64,000 bases of DNA from the NCBI RefSeq assembly GCF_030718205.1, contig NZ_JAUZQF010000007.1:1-64000 (forward strand). Reading direction: 5' to 3'. Below the pieces are notes generated by a model. The model was not told the DNA's origin and did not search any database. It was given only the letters and a program-made list of their open reading frames with translations. This DNA is from Nonomuraea turcica. GTDB taxonomy: Bacteria > Actinomycetota > Actinomycetes > Streptosporangiales > Streptosporangiaceae. How positions within the stretch are numbered: the stretch's first letter is position 1; every line of letters starts with the position of its first letter. This document shows, piece after piece, positions 60,590 through 64,000 of this stretch. Made by a program: the position numbers and the translations under genes.

Positions 60590-63500
60590 TCAGGCGTCGG
60601 CGGAGTAGACAGCGAACTCGGCCAGCTGTGTGTTGTGACCCGGCTGGGTGGGGTAACGGCCTTCGGTGATGCGCAGCCGTACGTGGCGCGCCCGTGTCGG
60701 CGTGACGGCCCTGGTGGCCGCTGCGTTCCTGGCGTCGTCGTCCGTGACCGACAGCACGGTCGTCCACCGTTCGCCGTCCACAGACGTCTGCACGTCGTAC
60801 GATCGCGGGGCCCAGTTGTCCCGGCCGCTCAACCCCACCGCACGCACCACCGTGGCCAGTCCGAGGTCGACGCCGATGAACTCCGGAGTCTCCGGTGTCG
60901 GCGCCTGCCCGGGCGTATGACCGCCGGACACCCAGTACGTCGACGCAGAACCGTCCGTCAGGAACGAAGGCGGATGCTGGTACTGGTAACTCGACGCCCA
61001 GACGCGCGGGTACGGGCTACCCGTCGTGTTGACCGCCAGGTTGCGGGAGTGCCGCAGGGTGACGTGCGCCTGCCCTCTTGCCCCGTTCGCCGCCACCGCG
61101 TCGATGACGAGGGTTGACGAGCCGGACTCGCGCTGACCGCTCAGGCGTACCAGCGCCGTCGCCGATGACCGTCCGGGTATACGCAGGGGCGGCCGGTCCA
61201 CCGTCGCCTCGACTCCGTCGTCGGTCGTCACGTCGACCGAGACCGACACCGGTCTGGGCGAGTTGTTGGCGATACGGACGCGTGCCTGGTTGGTGCCGCC
61301 GGCGGCCAGCGGCAGTTCCCGCTCGAGGGCCTCCACCGCCAGGGTCGGCTGCCGGGCCTCGCGTGGTGTCAGGCGTACCGGCCCCAGCAACCCGTAATCC
61401 TGGCGTGGCCGACCGGCCGCCCCGGTGCCGGGTGCGACCCGGACCGCGTTGACGAGGGTCGACGCGACGCGCACCGTCAAGGTGTTGTCACCGGCCCGCA
61501 GATGGCGGCCCACCTCGATGTGCCGGAGATCCTGCGGGCTCCGCGCCGGGATGCGGGTCCCGTTCAGCGTCACGGTGACCGTGTCGACGGCGGTTCCCAG
61601 ATCCAGGTATGCCGTGCGGACCCCGTCCCACGCCTCGTCGAGGGTGAACGTCGAGGTGTACGTCCCGACCCCGGACACGTCGCCGAGGTCGACGTCGTAG
61701 CCGTTCGCCGGCGTGATCGCCGACCACGGCGGCAGCGCTCCACGCTCACCGGCGACCGGTTCAACGGCCGGAAGAGTGGTCTTGGCCGTGTCACCGGGCA
61801 GCCCTGATTCACCCCGTGTCCAGCTCTCCACCTGGAGAGTCCAATCGTCGAGTAGCACAGGACCCAACCCGGTATTGCGGGCGACGGTCGGACCGTGTTC
61901 GACCGGGGCCGACCACCGGAACGTCTCGTCGTGGCGGGTCGACAGCGCGATGACCGCGGTATCGGATGCCTCCAGGGCGACGTTGACCTCCACGCCGTGC
62001 GGTGTCTGCCGATAGTCGGTGAGGGGAGTGATCTCGCCGGTCCAGGTATCCAGCTTGTACGGTCGTCCTTCGCCGGTGAGCGTCAGCCGCTGTTCGGTCG
62101 CCCACGACCGCTGGTTGAACAGGTAGTAGTAGTCGGTGGTCGCGTCGGAGCGGCGGACACTCAACACGTCGGCGGACGGCGTCGCGTGCGCGGCGGCCGG
62201 CGCTATCCCGAGCCGGGCGAGCAGGTCCGGCACGGCCGCGAGGTCGGCGACCCGGTGCACGCCGGGCCGCGCGGCCAACTGGGCGATCAGCCGACGCAGC
62301 TCGGTATCCTGCGCCGCCGCGTCGTGGAAGCCCGGAGTCGCCGAGGGCAGCTCACCGACGAAGACGACCGGCAGTCCGTCGCGTGCCAGGTCGAGCAACC
62401 GGCGCGCGGTGTCGACCGCCATCGTCTTCTGGTTCGGGAGGACGATCGCCTGGTATGCGCCGGCCGATGGGAACAGCCGCCCGTCCGACACCTTCGCCGA
62501 AGGCATCCGCAGGTGCGCCGGACTGAGGTACTCGTACGTGTAGCCACGTTCTGCCAGCGGCGAGTCGCTCTCCAGGAGAGTCTTCGGTCCGGTGAGCGTG
62601 GTGGCCGGCGATCGCAGGCCGAAGTCCTGTAGGTAGAGGGCCACGTCGAAGGTCGGCTTCCCCTGCCGAAGCACCAATTGCAGCCGGGCGAGGTGGTCGT
62701 TGATCGCCCGGTAGTCCGGCCAGTTGGGCCCGCCCTTGGCGCCCCATGCCTCGGAGAAGGAGGTGTTGCCCCCATACGACATGCCAGGCCACACCGCCTG
62801 GTCGGCTGTGCCCTCCCCCTTGGTCAGGTACGGGTAGCCGTGCCACACCACCTGGGTCACTCCACCCGCGTATCCGCGGTACACCGAGCGCAGGTTGGCC
62901 GAGTTCTGCCGGCCTCCGGCGGTCGTCGCCCAGACGCTCTCACGCGCCGCGCAACACTCGCTCGACACGAGCGGGGTGCCGTTCAGATGCGCGCCGACCG
63001 ACACTAGCCGGTAGGGCTCGATGTTGTCGTAGAACACCAGCGACTCGCCCTCGGGTACGTCGACATGGGTAGCCGCCTGCGGCGTGTCGATGGGTCCGCC
63101 GTACGGCTGGCTCCGCAGCGCCATGCCGCGTTCGTTCGCCCATTGGCGCAACGGCACGAGCCGGGAGTCGATGTACAGGTCGTTCCAGGTCTGCCGGTAG
63201 TCGGTCCGGATGCGCGCGCCGCTCCCGTCGATGAAGTCGAAGAACGGTGCCGCAGTGAGGCCCGCGGATCCGGCGTCGGTGAGCGCCGGAAGTACGGAGA
63301 TCGGTGAGTAGCCCCGCCGCCGCTCCCACTGGTCGGCGAAGTCCCACGTCCACTTCTGCGAGGTCCCGAGTTCGAGCGAGTCCTCGAAGAGGTCGACACT
63401 GCCGACGGCGTCGAGCGCCTCCCGCACCGGCGGGGTGAGAATCGACGAGTCGTAGAACTGCGTCGTCGCCCGGACTCCCTGTTCGCTGAGGTGGTCGAGG

Positions 63501-64000
63501 ACGTAGTTCGGTCTGGTCGTGGTGAAGTTGTTGCGAAGCTGGCCGTCGCCGGTCTGGAAGAAGCCGATCAGCACATAAGTGTCCCCGGCGTCGCCCGGCA
63601 CGTCGAGGCTCAGCGTGCCGTCGTCGCCGACGCTGTCGGTGAGGTCCCGCACGCTGTCGCGATGGAGCATCCGTGGACCGCTGCCCTGGCGGTCGCAGGC
63701 CGCGTCCGCGCACTGGGCGAGCAGCACGGCGATCGGGGTGCGCCGCGCACCGCCCGGGGGTTGCGGGCTGTAGTTGGCCGGCAGGGCGCCGCCGTATCTC
63801 GTACCGCCCTTGACGAAGGCGTGCGAGAACACCAACTGTTGCGACGCCCGTGGATCGTTGACATCGGTCACCGTGGGGACGATCGCCGGCCATCGTGGAC
63901 TGATGGTGAAGTCCAGGGCCAGATCGAGCCGGCCGGCGGTCTCCAGCATGCTCTGGACCTTCTGTGCCCAGCGCGGCGAGCCCCAGCCGTACTCCGCCAG
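60590..64000 (-). CDS. GH106-like alpha-L-rhamnosidase, N-terminus beyond the window
   Basis: At least 1136 residues; the frame is still open at 64000 (LAEYGWGSPRWAQKVQ at the edge). The organisation fits GH106: a large catalytic region with the Gly-rich TQVVWHGYPYLTKGEG and FSEAWGAKGGPNWPDYRAIN segments, then a beta-sandwich with galactose-binding-like fold (about residues 730-860 of the visible part) and a C-terminal F5/8 type C domain (about 990-1118, NLAVNTTGSPYPRVWAS to LAEFAVYS). GH106 enzymes remove terminal rhamnose from pectin side chains or rhamnogalacturonan. First visible gene of the three-gene secreted operon. Confidence 0.82.
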   Translation of the reverse strand: MAEYGWGSPRWAQKVQSMLETAGRLDLALDFTISPRWPAIVPTVTDVNDPRASQQLVFSHAFVKGGTRYGGALPANYSPQPPGGARRTPIAVLLAQCADAACDRQGSGPRMLHRDSVRDLTDSVGDDGTLSLDVPGDAGDTYVLIGFFQTGDGQLRNNFTTTRPNYVLDHLSEQGVRATTQFYDSSILTPPVREALDAVGSVDLFEDSLELGTSQKWTWDFADQWERRRGYSPISVLPALTDAGSAGLTAAPFFDFIDGSGARIRTDYRQTWNDLYIDSRLVPLRQWANERGMALRSQPYGGPIDTPQAATHVDVPEGESLVFYDNIEPYRLVSVGAHLNGTPLVSSECCAARESVWATTAGGRQNSANLRSVYRGYAGGVTQVVWHGYPYLTKGEGTADQAVWPGMSYGGNTSFSEAWGAKGGPNWPDYRAINDHLARLQLVLRQGKPTFDVALYLQDFGLRSPATTLTGPKTLLESDSPLAERGYTYEYLSPAHLRMPSAKVSDGRLFPSAGAYQAIVLPNQKTMAVDTARRLLDLARDGLPVVFVGELPSATPGFHDAAAQDTELRRLIAQLAARPGVHRVADLAAVPDLLARLGIAPAAAHATPSADVLSVRRSDATTDYYYLFNQRSWATEQRLTLTGEGRPYKLDTWTGEITPLTDYRQTPHGVEVNVALEASDTAVIALSTRHDETFRWSAPVEHGPTVARNTGLGPVLLDDWTLQVESWTRGESGLPGDTAKTTLPAVEPVAGERGALPPWSAITPANGYDVDLGDVSGVGTYTSTFTLDEAWDGVRTAYLDLGTAVDTVTVTLNGTRIPARSPQDLRHIEVGRHLRAGDNTLTVRVASTLVNAVRVAPGTGAAGRPRQDYGLLGPVRLTPREARQPTLAVEALERELPLAAGGTNQARVRIANNSPRPVSVSVDVTTDDGVEATVDRPPLRIPGRSSATALVRLSGQRESGSSTLVIDAVAANGARGQAHVTLRHSRNLAVNTTGSPYPRVWASSYQYQHPPSFLTDGSASTYWVSGGHTPGQAPTPETPEFIGVDLGLATVVRAVGLSGRDNWAPRSYDVQTSVDGERWTTVLSVTDDDARNAAATRAVTPTRARHVRLRITEGRYPTQPGHNTQLAEFAVYSADA

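Noticed and set aside
1..64000. tRNA or rRNA genes
   Set aside because: No cloverleaf with GTTCGA-type T-loop and matching acceptor stem, and no rRNA-like conserved stretches, were recognised on reading; a covariance search was not possible.

Overview
The window looks like chromosomal DNA of a high-GC filamentous actinobacterium. Evidence: G+C is very high throughout, GTG/TTG starts and 4-base start/stop overlaps are common, there is an Lsr2 nucleoid protein, a DtxR/IdeR-type iron box, a CtpI-like P-type ATPase and many secreted polysaccharide-degrading enzymes. Gene style suggests Streptosporangiales (Nonomuraea-like); this is an inference from general impression, not a measurement. No rRNA, tRNA or CRISPR array was seen. 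Layout: the left edge carries the 3' part of a TnpB-type transposon gene with its right-end hairpin (1-839). A TauD-like dioxygenase follows, then a minus-strand block of an APC-type permease, a slipin, a STAS antagonist and an anti-sigma kinase-like protein (962-5766). From 5896 a TetR gene, a 44-residue Cys-containing peptide and a FrnE/DsbA-type oxidoreductase form a compact operon behind a large palindrome. From an iron box at 7616 a tightly overlapping operon (7694-19528) encodes an NRPS-independent siderophore pathway: LysA-fold decarboxylase, diaminobutyrate aminotransferase, diaminobutyrate decarboxylase, two IucA/IucC synthetases, an amine N-hydroxylase and an exporter, ending with a glutamine-synthetase homologue. 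The middle holds a secreted rhamnogalacturonan lyase (19617-22688), a CGNR regulator, DinB and MalY-like genes, Lsr2, a 1472-residue P-type ATPase and a secreted pectate lyase (30775-31941). The two pectinolytic genes carry almost the same LacI-type operator. An ArsR-type regulator with a divergent MFS gene follows, then a stress-like group (two CBS proteins, aconitase, BON/SRPBCC protein, DoxX-like protein). At 39638-44443 a divergent locus joins a radical SAM enzyme and an AhpD-like protein to a PhnCDE-like ABC importer and a methyltransferase. I do not recognise this as a described pathway. The right third has a 1525-residue secreted multidomain protein behind a structured leader, a YbdK-like ligase, and a four-gene minus-strand operon: Gln-rich repeat protein, 94-residue helical protein, standalone propeptide-like protein and a subtilase with no signal peptide (54225 to 51165). 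Next come an NTPase that has lost its normal start, beside a decayed DUF2398 (Wadjet-type) fragment, and a three-gene secreted glycan operon (GH106-like rhamnosidase, DUF6351, SASA esterase) that runs off the right edge. The best candidates for undescribed biology are the subtilase/Gln-rich operon, the TetR-peptide-FrnE operon, the radical SAM/AhpD/PhnCDE/methyltransferase locus, and the siderophore operon that lacks an acyltransferase.
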